DNA of 64,000 nt from Caprimulgus europaeus (GCA_907165065.1 OU015532.1:36126339-36190338); one strand, 5' to 3'; numbered from the stretch's first letter, positions 13,091 through 26,900 are shown. Translations and numbers: made by a program. The notes: a model not told the origin generated them from the sequence alone.

Positions 13091-14342
13091 ATTACATTCC
13101 AGTGCATTTGATGTGTTTGGTCTTTTCTGCTTTTCCTGGTGGAGAAGAACTGAGCTGTGTAACACCTGTGTGAACACATGCAAACCAAAGAAACAGAGAC
13201 CACTGAAGTCTTTAGGAACTGTAAAAGATTGTCCTAGGATCTTTTATCAATTCCTTGAGGTATTTCTTCTTGCTAAAATAATCAAAGGCAACAGGTAGGC
13301 ATTTTTGCAAGTGGTCACAAATGCCACTTTGAAAGACAGACTCTTTTGAAGGACATTATTAAAAACCTTTGTTGTCAAATTATGCTAATACACAATAGTG
13401 GTTGGTCCACGTGCAGAGCTCCCATGAAGATGAACGGGCATTCCAAGGTCCTTTTACTTATAATCCCGCAGTAAATATTGCTGGTAAAACAAGGCAAGAC
13501 CTCCGCAGATCTGCATTCTCGTTTGATCCTAGCACAAATGTTGAGTGCTCTCCCTTTTTTTCCTTTTAAAAATACCCTCACCAGCACACCATTCAGCATG
13601 TCACAGTCTCACCATTCCCACAGCTTCAGCAGAGACAGGGGTCAGGACCAGCAGCGGAAGGGTGGAATTCATCGTAGAGTGGACGGGGTCACATCGCAAC
13701 AACTGCCTCAAGTAATTTTGCTTTTTCTTGAAAAAACCCAACCCTTCTCTCTGGCCTACCAATGGGCAGAATCTGCAGTTTCCCAAAAGAGTGCTAAGCC
13801 CCACACTGAATGAAGTTCAACCTTGGGTACAGCTCCAGTGACTGCTAAGGAGCAACTCTGGGACTGTTGTAACCTCACACGCACGCACGGCCTACACCTT
13901 TACTCCAGGCTTGAGGGGAAAAAGTAAATGGCCATTAGAAAGGAGATGTCTTTGCAATCACCCTTTCTACATCAAGAAGAACTGTGTTCCTTGCCCCTGT
14001 TGATACACAGCTCCAAAGCAAAGGCTGATAAAGAAGTTTCTTTCAGGACCCCTCTAATGAGAGTTTAGCCAACAAACATTTAGTAACAACCAGCTCTTTA
14101 AACTGAGATATGTGATGAGCTATGCAGGAACTCAGTCCTACCAGGGATTATCAGCACCTTGGGAGAAGGCTGCAGTCCCACACACAGATCCAATGGCAAC
14201 ACCTTCCACACAAATTCATCCTCTCCCCTGCCTTAGTCGTATCCTATTTATGGCAGGTTGCAGCTATCCCTGGGCAGTCACTTTGTGATTACTGGCTCAG
14301 CTTTCAAGAATTGCAGGAAACAAAAGTAAAACTATTCCCTGC

Positions 14343-14350
14343 TAGCACCA
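14343..14350 (-). promoter_or_regulatory. BMF: miR-29 8-mer seed site in the BMF 3' UTR
   Basis: The minus strand reads TGGTGCTA, a full 8-mer match to the miR-29 family. miR-29 is reported to restrain several BH3-only genes, BMF included, in maturing mouse neurons. Confidence 0.55.
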
Positions 14351-14666
14351 GGCTTGCTGGATCCAGGGATGGGCAGGTTACAAGACACTCAAAAGGGTGG
14401 GAAGTTTGGAAGGGACAGGAAGAACTCCATCCCTCAAGGAGAGACCTGAGGTCTGAAGTAATTTTGGAGATCTAGGGAAGTCCAAGGCTGCTGGTAGTAT
14501 CAGCAGCAGCTCAAGCTCTTCTTAAGAACTGCTCATTAAAAACAGGAATTTGTTTTAGGAGAAAGATCTGACTGTTCTTTCTAAATGGTCAGATTGTAGT
14601 TTTACAACTACAATGCAGAGAAACAGTGTTCCCATTCCTTTTACCAAGACAAACTAATATCTAAAA

Positions 14667-14673
14667 CCCTGAG
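14667..14673 (-). promoter_or_regulatory. BMF: miR-125 7-mer seed site in the BMF 3' UTR
   Basis: The minus strand reads CTCAGGG followed by T (7mer-m8). miR-125b has been reported to target BMF in mammalian cells. A single 7-mer can easily occur by chance. Confidence 0.3.
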
Positions 14674-15366
14674 CATACTCCTTCATCAACAGGACTTAAA
14701 TCATATTCCTTGGAACGGTTTCCCCAAAGAATTGATGTATGTCTGTGGCCACCCTGCAGTAGCTACTGCTCAGGGAAGATCTCCTCAGTGTGTGCTCAAA
14801 GGGCCTAACTAACATGGAATGGGTGACAAAAACATGGGTATTGTGCATCTGTGTATTTGTTGATAAACAGATTAAATCTTCCCACTATTTCCTGAAGCAG
14901 GTGAGACTGTAAGTATGAAGTAGATGCTTTTCCCTAAGTGAATAACCAGCCTGCCCCTCCAAATCTACAAGAAGCAAAATAAGATTTTGGGGTTGACAGA
15001 GCATATTTCCTTTCTCCAAGATATGCAGATATGGAATATAATTAAAATACATTATCAGTGGTTGTAAATCTCTGGCACCAGTAACCAACATGCATATTGC
15101 AGGAAGTCAGCCTTTGTCTAGCACTAGCTCTATGTCTCCAATGAGTATTGTTGTTCAAGGAGATTTAACTTGAGACCCTGGCATGACCAATTTTGATAAG
15201 TCTGTTGTTACAGTGGGAAATATGGACTGGCAAAGATGTGTCTTTGCCTGAGCCAAATGACTCTACTGAGGCAGGCAGCCTGACTGAGGAATAGTTTCAT
15301 ATGCTTGTTTCCTCACGTTAAGAAAAGTCTTACCCTAGAGAAACTGGTTGAGTCGCAACACCAGAA

Positions 15367-15373
15367 AGCACCA
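15367..15373 (-). promoter_or_regulatory. BMF: miR-29 7-mer seed site in the BMF 3' UTR
   Basis: The minus strand reads TGGTGCT followed by T, a 7mer-m8 match and the second of three miR-29 seed matches in the UTR. Confidence 0.4.
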
Positions 15374-17829
15374 GTACCAGACCTATCCTTCCAGCTTATG
15401 CATCCAGAGAACAGGCCTTATTGGCCTGTTTAGAAGCCAAGTCAAGGCAGAGGGGATGGAGAAAGCTCATGGCAGTTTTTAAGTGTCAGATGCACTTGTT
15501 GAATTTTTGGTAGCTTGCAGGGCTGTTATGATGTGGCTCTGACTGCTCCTGATAAAGGGGTCCTGGCAACCAGTGGGAAAATGCAAGCATCGCACCCTAG
15601 AGCATGCCATGCAGGCAGGCAGTGTGGCTGCATTGCTTCCTGAGCCTCAGCACTTCCATTCCTGCCTCTTTAAGAGCTTCTGATTTAAGAGTCTTCTCCT
15701 TAGCATCCAGCTTCTCAGGGGTCCCCAGTTCAGTCTGTCCTTGCACTACCCCTCAGGCTTTCCTCTCCATTTCAGTCCTCATTCTCCAATGACCAGCGCT
15801 TACTCCGAGCAGACTATGCAAAGCAGGGTATGGAAAGCCTCATCGCTGTCAGCATGGGCAGAGAGTGGCTTCCCACATTGCTGCAGCATAGTCAGCAACA
15901 GCTATCACTGGTATCCCTCTGGGCAACTCTGTAGTGCACATGCTTAAAGAAACAATACAAAACCCAAAACAATCCCCCTTCCTAAAAAAACCTCCCACCC
16001 TCCCTCTCCATAAAACCCACCCCCCAAAATATTACTTGAGATTCATTTATATGAATTATTAACCATCATGGACAAACACAACTCTAGCTCTAGCTAGAAA
16101 AATAATATAAGAGGAGAAAAAAAAGCTTTTCTCACATAAACTCTCCTTATGTTGAAAGAGTGTGACTATGAATATGTGAAAGTGAAAAAGGCTTGGGACC
16201 TCTTTCAGGGAGCTAAAGCACATTTTGCCATAGTAGAACAGGATGCAAATCAAGAGAATGGGGCTAGGAGAGAGGCAGAAAGTCCACATTTAACTGTGTT
16301 CAGCAAATTGTTACCAGACACTACAGCGCAATGATGAGATTATACCAATACCAAAGGAAGCACGAGTTAGAGAAGGATATGCAGAGAGGAGTGGAGGAGA
16401 AAGCAGATGTGCAAGTAAACTACTCTTCCTGTACAGTAATGCTTATTTTTCAGAGTGGACCAAGAGCAGAATTCCTCAACACCTGAAGCTGGTGTTTGTA
16501 ACAGGACTGAAGAGCAATTCTCTGGACAGCTCTTCTTCACGCTGGTTGTATCATCTGAGACCTACAACAAGGTGCAGTGGCAACAGGGAAACAGTCTGAA
16601 GAAAATAAAGTCTGTATTGCCTTTCTGTTCATGTTTTACCCTAGTTGTCACTGAGTTTGTAAATTAATGGTATTTAAGGCTACTTCCTTTTGGCAGGGTC
16701 ATTTCCCTGTGCTGGTCCAATAGTGTCAGTCACATGGACGAACTTCCAAGTGCATACAAACCGGGAGCTGTTACAAGATCTCCCTTGAAGCACTATTACT
16801 GCTGCTAGTCAATATATGCTTACAGCAGCCTCCAGACATTACATACGAGAGCAATGGACAGACTGCTTGTACAGTGTATGTGCCAGACTAGTTGCTAATT
16901 CATTTCCCTGTCAAATCCCGAAGCAAAACTATCGGATTGCCTGGGACCTAAGCCTTCCTGACCAACCACACTATAGTAAGAGAAAAGAAAAACAAAACAA
17001 AAGAAACACCCATCATAAAACTAATAAAAACATATACATTAGCATTGCAGAAGAATGACGCTTGTGTCATATTCCATGGTTTTTGGCTTCATACTGACTC
17101 ACGGGCACGGCGAACACTGAACTGGAAGGAAGCAGTGGCAGAAAGTAATAGCCACCAGCAACCCCAAGAAGGTTTAATTTTAAGACTGTTCTACTGAAAT
17201 GATTTTATCTATTGATGGCAATGACAAAGAATAAATTCATGTGAGAGAGCTGCAACTGGTGCCCAATGGAAAGATGGAAGAGATCAGATTTCTTTGTGAT
17301 TTTCTCTCACACAGCGTGCAAGAAAATAAGCAGTAACCCATGCAGAAAACAAGCAACCCAATGGATATAAGCTACTTGAATGTTTTCATTGCTAAAAATA
17401 ACTTTCTTTGTGGAGGAATCGAACATCTCTGCTCTGGAAGATGCCCAAAGTATGTTTAGAGTCATCAATCCCAGACATGATTTTTAACTAGCAGCCAAAA
17501 TGACACTCCTGCACTCTACCATTGACTAACACAGAGGGCAGCGGAAGCCCTCCCTTGCACAGAGGTCACCGGCGTGGGGAACCAGCAGCAAGCTTTACCA
17601 AACACACCCACATTCTGGCTTTCCTTCGACAGTGTTGGACAAGAGCTCCCTGCCTCGCGAGGCAGGCAGCAGCAAAGAAGAGTCCGTAAAAACCCCCAAA
17701 CTTGAAGACGAGTATCAGGAATTCCGAGTCCTCACATCCGGCCGGCGGTGTGCAGCGTCTCGCCCCCGAGCCAGTGTTTGTTCAGTGCTCCCTGCAGACT
17801 GGATGTGGCCTGACACAGGCGGGCGAAGC

Positions 17830-17931
17830 TCACCTCTGCCCGGTGTGGTTCCTGTTCGCCTCCGCGTTTAAGGCCAAGTTGTGTAGGAAGAGAAAAAGCT
17901 GCCACCACACTTGATTTCTGTTCTGCTGATG
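17830..17931 (-). CDS. BMF: BMF last coding exon (hydrophobic C-terminal tail)
   Basis: The acceptor is TTCTCCTCTACAG (AG at 17933-17932). The frame is then HQQNRNQVWWQLFLFLHNLA followed by a short polar end and TGA at 17832-17830. The VWWQ motif and the aliphatic/aromatic stretch match the end of mammalian BMF, where the tail is thought to help membrane and partner binding. The exon lies 13.6 kb from the BH3 exon and is too short to stand out as an open frame. I found it by searching for the codons of the WWQ motif on the minus strand. Confidence 0.95.
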   Translation of the reverse strand, partial: HQQNRNQVWWQLFLFLHNLALNAEANRNHTGQR

Positions 17932-20900
17932 CTGTAGAGGAGAACAGTTGAAGCGAGGTTATTTATATTTCTAAAATTGCAACATACCACTTCTCTTTTC
18001 CAATAACAACTCAGTTACACTTTTCAAGAGCAGACACTTTAATCCCATCAGCATAACAAGGGGGTGCAGCAAGGGATGAGGGGAGAGAGGGAAATGATAA
18101 GTTCTCCAGAAATAATTGTAGCTCTAACATTACAAAAAGAAAAGAGCAGACCCTTTATGCATTGTGCACAAGAGGATTAAACTTTTTTTTTTGCTTGTAG
18201 GATTTTGCAGAGTTTAGCCAAGTGCTGTTTTTAATCAGATTGGCTTCTGAGCCTTTCAAAAGCCCCAGCTGCATGAACAAACAACCTTTTTTTTTTTTTT
18301 TTTAAAAAAAAAAGCCCCCCTTCACCCCAAAAGTAAAAAAAAAGAAAAAAATATAACTGGTGATCCATCTGTAAGTGATTTGACACCGTGAAGGTCAAAG
18401 GGTTAATCTTCAATTTAAACCACACTGCTGAGACAGCAAAACTCTGATTTCATCTAGTACAAGAAAACACATTCGTGCACACACACACTCCCCCACCCTC
18501 CCCCCACCACATTTTCCTTCCCAGCATCTCCAAGATAATACTGCCCTTTTTATAGCCACTTTTGACAGTAAGCCATAAATAATCAGCCTTGGAGCCCTTT
18601 CCTACTGACTGGAGCCAATTAAACCTTAAGCAAGAACATACTTGAAAACACACAAAAAACCAAAACCAAGAGGTTATTTCAGGTCCCATTGTCAAGGAAG
18701 AAACACAGGAGTTGAGTTTCAGGGGGACACCAGACTATAGAATGCAGCGTTGGGGCAGGGACACTGTTCCTTCTTTTGTTATATGTAATCACCCCTGCAA
18801 AAGTGGCTCCGATTATCCCCCCACCTTCCTGCACTTTAATGGCATCTCATACAAACAGGTGGGTTTCTCTTTACATTGCCCAGCCTGGGATACTATTTCA
18901 CCTCAATAACCAACCCTCTATTAGAAGTCAGTCTTTGTTTTCTCATCCAGAATTCCATATTTGCTAAGCAGGACTGATCATTTCTGGAAAACAAAACAGC
19001 CTCAATCTCTCCCCTCACCCCCAATCCCCAGCAGACGAGGAAACACAAGACTGGCTTCCAACAACTTTGCCTCAGTACACAGGAGTTCATAAAAGAGCAC
19101 TGAAGCACATTATACGAACAAGATGTTTCAACTCAGATTAGCCCAACAGGGCAGAACAACAGGGCTGCGAGGCGTTCTTGACGTAATCATAACTAAGAGA
19201 GAGGTGCAACTGGAGTTGGTGTACTGGAGATGTGTCAATAGACAGCTCTTCAGAGCCCCCCCAGATAGCCATTAAATTATGTTTGTATTTCAGTGTGAGT
19301 AGATGTGTGCCATTTGAACCACGAGGACACACAAAACAGGCTTCAGAAAACCTGTGCTCATCTTGCATCTTACCAGTGGGTCATTTTTCTTACCTTCAAG
19401 AATTAACAGTTGCCTCCTGGATTTAGAAGAGTTCACATAGATCCCATCACAGATTTCAAAACCACTGTATTTGGAGCACAACCCACAGACAGCAACTCTA
19501 GAGACTGGTATCATTTACTTCAAAGCAACCAGCTCTGGGTTCAGTCCATACTGATTGTCCAGGCACTGCCAGGTTGACAGGTGAAAACAATCTTCTATAA
19601 ACAATCCCCTAGGGCTGGGTTACAAAAACTTAATTTAGTCTTGGACTAGATGATCTATTGATTGGACTAGATGATCTTTCGAGGTCCCTTCCAATCCCTA
19701 ACATTCTATGATTCAAAAAGCAAGGCACTTTTTGTTTTGTTACTTGCCGCTCCGTTTGACCCGGCTTGTTCTTCCTCATCAAACTCCAGAGATTCTGCTC
19801 ATCCTCCTCCATAGAGCCAGACTCCCAAACCTGCTCAAACATGCACATGGAACCACAATGTCCCAATGACATCTAGATGCCGTGTTTTTATCATGCTCTT
19901 ACAGCTTAAGCAGGCTGCTCCTTGAAGAGGTCTTCAGGGTAGCAGGTCAACGAAGTGGCATGGAAGCACAACACCGCCTTTTCCACAAGCAGCTCTTCCA
20001 CTAGGAGAGCACGGTGGGCAAACACACTATAGATGCTCTGAAGACAATCTGCTCTGGCAAATTATTTTATTCTATTGGCAGACAAGAGGGTAAAGAAGTG
20101 TCTTATAGGGGCTTAGTATGGGAAATGCAAAAGGATGTTTAAAAATTGGTATTGAAATCCTAAACTTGAAATATATCTCAGCTTCCTTGGTAGACTCTCT
20201 CTCAGGGCACTTCATAAAACAGGTTAATTTGAGGGCAGATGCGAGGAGGTGTGCTGATCTGGCATGTGCAATTTCAACTATTCCACATGTAAGAATTCCA
20301 GTATTAATGTCCCACTTCATGTAGGAGGCCACTTTGTACTTCTCACACACCATACAGATTTGTAAATATTCTGTCTCCTCCTTAAGTTTTCTGTATCACC
20401 TCAGAAGAAAAGGATTACTTCTTTGCGGTGATAGGTAAAGGAGGCCATGTCAGGGAAAAACAGTGGAAGGATTAAGCTCATTCTCCTCCCTTTTTTTTTT
20501 AAAGAGGGTAGCTTTTTGAGGAAGGTATTGGGTTTTGTTTTTATTTGGTAAATAAGTGGTTTAGAGCTCTACTTCAGGAAGAGTTACAGACCTGCAAGAA
20601 AACCACTGGGATACAGTAACACAAATACTGAGAAAAACTTTTTATTTTAGTTTATAATCTGCGTTTATTTCATTGCCTCTTGAGGCCACTGTTTTGGTGC
20701 AGCATTTTTGTCCTTCTCCGGTTAAAAATGTTTCACACTATTTGCCTAAGACACTCGAAGAGATTTCCACACAAGAGCAGAATAGGAATTATTTTACCCT
20801 TGTAAAAATAGGAAATTAGGAATTACCTAAAAATAGGTAAATAGGAATTATTTTACGCCTTTATGAAGGACGTCGACACCATTAATTTTGTTTTGAAGTG

Positions 20901-23900
20901 AAAAAATAGAGCACTAGGCTGAGGGCAGCTTTCCAGGTTTTATTCCTAGACCCAGGGCTAGTATTTCCCTGGGTCTGCATCCAGCCAGCACTTCCTTCAC
21001 GGTGCTGTAGTCCCACACACACTCCCTGGTGTGCGTACTGAAGCAGCCCACTCGCAGTGTCCTCTCCTCACACTAGTGCAGGAAAATGAACTAGAGCAGG
21101 ATGATGATCAAGGCCAGAGCTGATCTGATGAAGTTGCCTTTACTATTGATCAGGTCATCCTAATCCATCTGATCCATGGCATCACAGAATCATAGAATGG
21201 TTTGGGTTGGAAGGGACCTTAAAGATCATCCAGTTCCAACCCCCCTGCCATCAGCAGGGACACCTTCCACTAGACCAGGTTGCTCAAAGCCTCATCCAGC
21301 CTGGCCTTGAACACTTCCAGGGAGGGGGCATCCACAGCTTCTCTGGGAAACCTGTGCCAGTGTCTGACCACCCTCACAGTGAAGGGAGTCAAGCTGATGC
21401 TTGTACCAGCACAACACAAAGGTGACCTCAGGAGAGGAGCAAGATGGGATTGCTTGCTTGAGCAGCAAGCCTAGCTCACGAGGCTCTCAGAGTTATGGCT
21501 TCACTTCTGGGCTCATCTGCTTTCTGTGGTACTAATTCAGCATGGGACAAGAGACACAGAATGGAAATGGCAGATATCCTTTGCAGCAGAGATAAAGCAA
21601 TTTATGGAAAGAACTGGCCCAACCTAAAAAATGTCCTTTTCACAAGTTTCAGTAGCTTTTCCCTAGATACACCTCTGCCATGACCAAAATACTCAAATAT
21701 TTCAAGACTGAGGGGTTTTTGGTGTGGTATAATTTGGCTGCCAGGAAGGACAGAAAACCCAGGAGAGTGACTCCATGAATTTGGCATCTACATTTTTCAG
21801 ATGTGATACGTTTAAAGTAAATCCTTACAGTTTTCTAAGACTCATAACTATTGTGGCACAGGTTTATAACCTTCCTAAGCTTCACTATGCTGATTTGTCC
21901 CTCATCGAAACAATTCAATCCTCAGACTCACTACTGCACAGAGTATCAGGGCTGAACACTTTGCCACCTCCATGTGGTAGCAACACAATTAACATTTTGA
22001 AGCTCCTTTCCCAAGATGGAAAGAAGCCTCTTTTGCCCTCTACACCAACTGTAGCTAAAGAAGACTAGACTTGTGAATACAGTAAGTCAACACAAAGCTG
22101 GAAACACATAAAACCATTTCCTATTGCAGCTGCTGCTTTTTAAAGGGGATATCCTTAAGAGACCGTCTGTCTGAGGCGTTAGCATGAATGCTTCAATGAG
22201 TCATAAGGAAAGGCCATTTTACAGGAAAAGTGTCCTCTGCAGCAACAGTACATTAGTGAAGCCTATTCCATGAACTGTGCTGAACTAAAAGCCAGAATAC
22301 TGGTAAACAAACACAAAAAAAAAAAACCCAGCAAGACTTTTACTGGAAGCAAATGAAAGAGTGGCATGACTGACCCGACATTTATTCCCTTCCCATAATT
22401 CCTAATGCATGTTTCACACCTTAAGCATACAGATCTGTCAAATAGTACTCCAGATGTCCAAAGCTTTTGGCTCCAACCAAGCCCTTGCATGGGGCAATCA
22501 AGGGATGATCAGGACAGTTAATAGACCTCAAAGAAATGTTGTTCCTCTGACACAGCTCCTTGAATCCTTGAGCAAAAAAGTTTAACAGATAAATAGGGTT
22601 CACTTTTCCACCCAACACATACAAACCATTAATTTTCCTCCTTAAAAAAATAAAGAATAAGTTCATCATATATACATGTGGCATGAGGGTCTGGTACATT
22701 CCTATCACATATACAGAAGGGTACACCTGTCTACCCTCTTGATCTCATGGGCAACTTCTGACTTTGCTTCATGGCTTCCAGATGGTTAAGGGTCAAATCC
22801 TGATCCCATCTTAACTAGAAGGATTAAAATATGGCCATAAATGGCACTTTTAAAGCAAAAGGAGAAGAATGGCATATGTGTACATAAAAACATTGTTCTT
22901 CCTTTAATGACTAATACAAGTATTAGCAATAAGTTGTTGGGATTTTATTTATTCACTGAAAACAAAAATACTTGCACACCGGGAACAGCTGCTGACTCAT
23001 CGCTGAAGGCTGTTTTGGCTGCCAGGTGGCTGGAGGCATATTGTGCTACCACAAAACATGCTTTAGCTTAGAAAGACTAGAAGTCACAGTCCCCAAGGCA
23101 ACAGAGGTTACAGAAGGTGTCCCCCGCTGGAGAGAGAAATAGGCCGATGGAAGTCAGATACAAATCCTTCCAGCTGTGATTCCTAATGACCAAAGAATAA
23201 TGCATGTGTAAAAGCAACAGGGAAAAAAAAGGAGACAGTAAGAGAGGAAAACCAAAAGAGGTGCTTATTTCTCATGCTGACACAGAGAGGAGGACAAGGA
23301 TCTTCCTTCCTGGGGGATCTGCATCCTCTGGCTTGCAAACCCCGCAGCTCTCTTACGTGGGACTAAACCTGTGGTAGAGGGAGGCGTCATCTCAAGTACC
23401 ACTTCCTTTCTCAAAGCCTCCGTCAGGCTTTGTGAAGCAAGGTAAGCCACACACGTGCTTGTGGAGAGGGGATATACAGGAGTGGGTGCAGCAGGAGGGA
23501 TGTGGGGTGCTGGAGACCCCCAAAACCCATTTTCAGGCTGCCCAGCCCAAGCAAGGGGGACGGCACTGACCCTTGCCGAGGCGGTGCTCCGAGCAGCAAA
23601 CAGGGATGCTCGCTGCCCCAGAGCTGCTGCAGGCACAGCTGTGCAGGTGAGCCCCTTCTCAGCTTTCTTGTAGTTCAAAAACAAACACGCAGCCACTCGC
23701 GCCTTCCTCTCCGGAGCGGGCAGGAAGGGGAAGCAGACAGACACCATGGCAACAGCCAGCTGACGGCAACCTGGGAAGGGCAACCACCGGCCACCACGTT
23801 CCCAGGCCCCCAGCCTTCCCCTCCTGCACCCCAGGAGGGCACGCTGGCTTGTTTTCTGTAAATACAGTAAATAAGGGCTTGCGTTTCTGCAGAGCTGTAC

Positions 23901-26900
23901 CCGATAGCACTCTCTGCCCGCGGCACGGGGCCTGGCGGGGTTTGACCCACGCTGATGCGGGGGACGATGTGCAGGAAGAGATGCCCAGCCCTGGCCTCCA
24001 CGCTCAGGAGAAGACACCCACCCCTCGCGCCGCCACAGCTGCCAGCAGCAAGCACAGGCAGGTTTATTCGCTCAGCCCCCGAGGGTGAGGGCGAGCATGA
24101 GCCGACCGACTCGTTTCACAGCTCACCCCACCTACCCCCGAGCTCAGGCGTGGGACCCACTGACCTTCCTCTGGCATGGATTCCCTCACCACCAGGAGGG
24201 AGGTGCTCAAAAACACTCGCTGCACGGGAGACACCCCCTAGAGATTTGATCGGACCTTGGGGTTCTGTTAAAATAACACCTTACAAGTTTTTACAGGAAA
24301 ATCTGCTGTCGGAGGGGCAGGGGGGGCCCAGGGCCCAGGCCGGGGCACAGGGCTGGCCGCTGCGAGGGGAGCGGGCGGGCGGGCAGGTGCAGCGCTGGGG
24401 CCTGCGGGCAGAGCAGCCTCTCGTCAGCAGTTCTGATGACTCAGAGGCTAAATTTAGAGAGCGATATAAACACGGCAGCCGCAGCGCAAACACTGCCCGG
24501 CACAGCCGCTCTCACGCACGGCTCTCAGCCCTCTCCTCCTTCCTCCTCGCTGGCCAGGCTCTGCGCGCCCTTTGGGGGCTCTGCAGCCCCCATTGCCAGC
24601 CTCTCCTCGGGCGTTACATCAGGAAAAACCTAACTGGGGTTAACAGAAGTTGCCTCACTGCTTTTATTTTTAGCTCACTATTCCTTCTGCTGTGGTATGG
24701 TCCTCAGGAAGATTCCTTTGCCATTGGCGAGGGTAGCTACCAAGGAGAAACAAAAAAAAACCCCATACAGAGACTATAAAAGGCTAGCTGGACATTCCTC
24801 ATCAGTGGCTTGAAACAAAGGACTCTGCAGTTGGGCACTTGCTTTCCTGCCTTTCCACCATAAAATTTAATTGAGTAAAATACAAACATGCACACTCCTC
24901 ACCATAAATAATCAGTCCAAACATCTCATCATCCCCCTCAGAGATGGCAGTATCTTAATAAGATCAACCAACCTAAGCGGAGGACCGGAGGCAGAACAAC
25001 TGGGTTCCAATCAGTGATCCCTGCATGATCTCAGACAAGTTATAACCTGCATTTCCTAGTCTCCCACACTAAAAGAGAAGTGGGATACTACCACAATTAT
25101 TTCTTAATTGAAAAATAATTTCTCAGCTGTCACACTGGACAAGCAGAAAGCACATTACCACTGTCACAGCCAGTCCGGTGCTGGGAGAGCCAAGGACATG
25201 CCGAAGAGCCTGTGGACACTACTGGACAGGATAAGCAGCAGCCCTGAATGCTGTTTAAATCACACAGCGATACTGCAGGTGATGCAGAAATACTGCAAAA
25301 CAATTCACCTGCACTGTCCCAAAGAATTATTTAGCACTCTTTAATGTTGGCAACCTTGGTATTTTGAGGTTGTGGCCCCAATGCCTTAAGACACTCCAGT
25401 CCTGTGTTTGACAGGGTGAAGGATTCACAGCATGGCATTGCACAGAGCTTGCACTGCTCCCCTGCCACCCCGCTCCTTATCCTCTGCCCACTTCCTCTAT
25501 CAGAGCTAGGCAGGAAGTTTTGCTTTTTAACATTATCCCCTGTTTTAAGCAGGAACAAAACCATAATATATTTAAATCTTTTGTCAGCTGAAAGCATAGA
25601 GAAGAGGGCTAGATTAGGCCGATCCAAAAGTTTTATGTTTTTTATTAAACCAACATACAATGGTTGCATGTGACTTGCATCAGGAGTTCACATAGCTCAG
25701 CCTCCAACAGCAGCTTTATGTGGCTGCCTGAGAAAAAGCAGAGGACAAGTATATGCAATAGCTCCCCCTAATACTCTTTCAGCATTTAACTAGTTTGAGC
25801 TTAGGACTTCTTGACTCAGATCTGGTTTCTATTTATTCAATGTCTCTTTCAATGGCCATAAACTTGTCCCGATTCCCCTTGAACCCAGATAAAGCACTGG
25901 GATGCACAATATGCTTTCTCAGTGAGCTCCCATTGCATGAAAAACTACCTCGTTTACTTTGAGCTGGCTCCTACTAGCTTGACTTGATTTTGCCTAGTTC
26001 TTGTCCTGGGAGAAATTAGTCTATCCATCTCCTTCATGTCACTGTTGATTTCTGTTTAATATTGCTGCCCCCTTGCTTTGTATCTTTTTTAGGCTTAGCA
26101 GTCCTAGCTCATTTTTTCATATGGAAGTTTCATCATCCTTCTTGCCTTTCCCCAAAACTTTTCCAGCTCTGCTGCACTATTTTTGAAAGAAGGAAACCAG
26201 AACTGTAGGTAACATTCAAAATATGGGGGAAACATGGATTTATACAGTGTCATAACTATGTTCTTGTTCTCGGTTTCTTTTCTTAACATACCAAAGAATA
26301 TCACTTCAGATCAGATGTGAAAAGGTCCAGCAAGTTTCTGTTAACCTAAACATCAAGTAATTGGCTCCACAGGTGGCAGGATTTCAGAACAGGTGCTAGG
26401 CAAGGGGCAACAGGTTGCTGTGTCATTTGCATGCATAGGAGAAGGTGCACTTCCAAGCCCACCTCCTCCTTCATTGTCATTTGTCAAAATGGAAAAAAAA
26501 CCAACAACATTAAGCAAAAAATGTGTCTCCACTTCCTCATACCAAGTTTCTGACTCCACCAACTGTGAGAATTCCTCTTCCCCCTATGGCACACTCCTTT
26601 CCTCAAGCTCAGGATCCCTATTCCATTGCCCTGCAAGGTCTTTGCTTTACAGCTCAGTCCTCCCAACCTCACACCCACCCTACCCCCCACCCTCTAAACT
26701 GGGCTCACTTGCTTCAGGAGTTCTGCAGCTGGTACTCTCCCTCACCATGCTCCTGCATCCTCAGCTGGAAGTTCAAGTCCTGCACTGATGAACAATCCAC
26801 AGACAGCAGAGCTGAAGAGGAGACCCATTGCTTTGCACAGCAGCAGCAGAGACCAGCAAGCACTAGCCAGCAGAGATCCTGAAACTACTGACCTACTCGG

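Larger units (their letters stand above)
11850..17829 (-). other. BMF: Probable BMF 3' UTR (about 6 kb)
   Basis: Downstream of the BMF stop there is no further gene before a well-formed poly(A) signal on the minus strand at 11874-11869 followed by a GT-rich element. Mammalian BMF also has a multi-kilobase 3' UTR. Supporting the assignment, the minus-strand sequence holds an 8-base miR-221/222 site and three miR-29 seed matches, all in transcript orientation. The interval also contains a CA-type microsatellite (13053-13090) and A/C-rich stretches (15950-16030). An earlier AATAAA at 12607-12602 could give a slightly shorter form. The length is inferred; no transcript evidence was available. Confidence 0.6.

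Noticed and set aside
23265..24779. 250- and 274-codon frames in intron 3
   Set aside because: GC-rich low-complexity translations without domain, splice context or codon bias. I kept the region only as a possible regulatory island.
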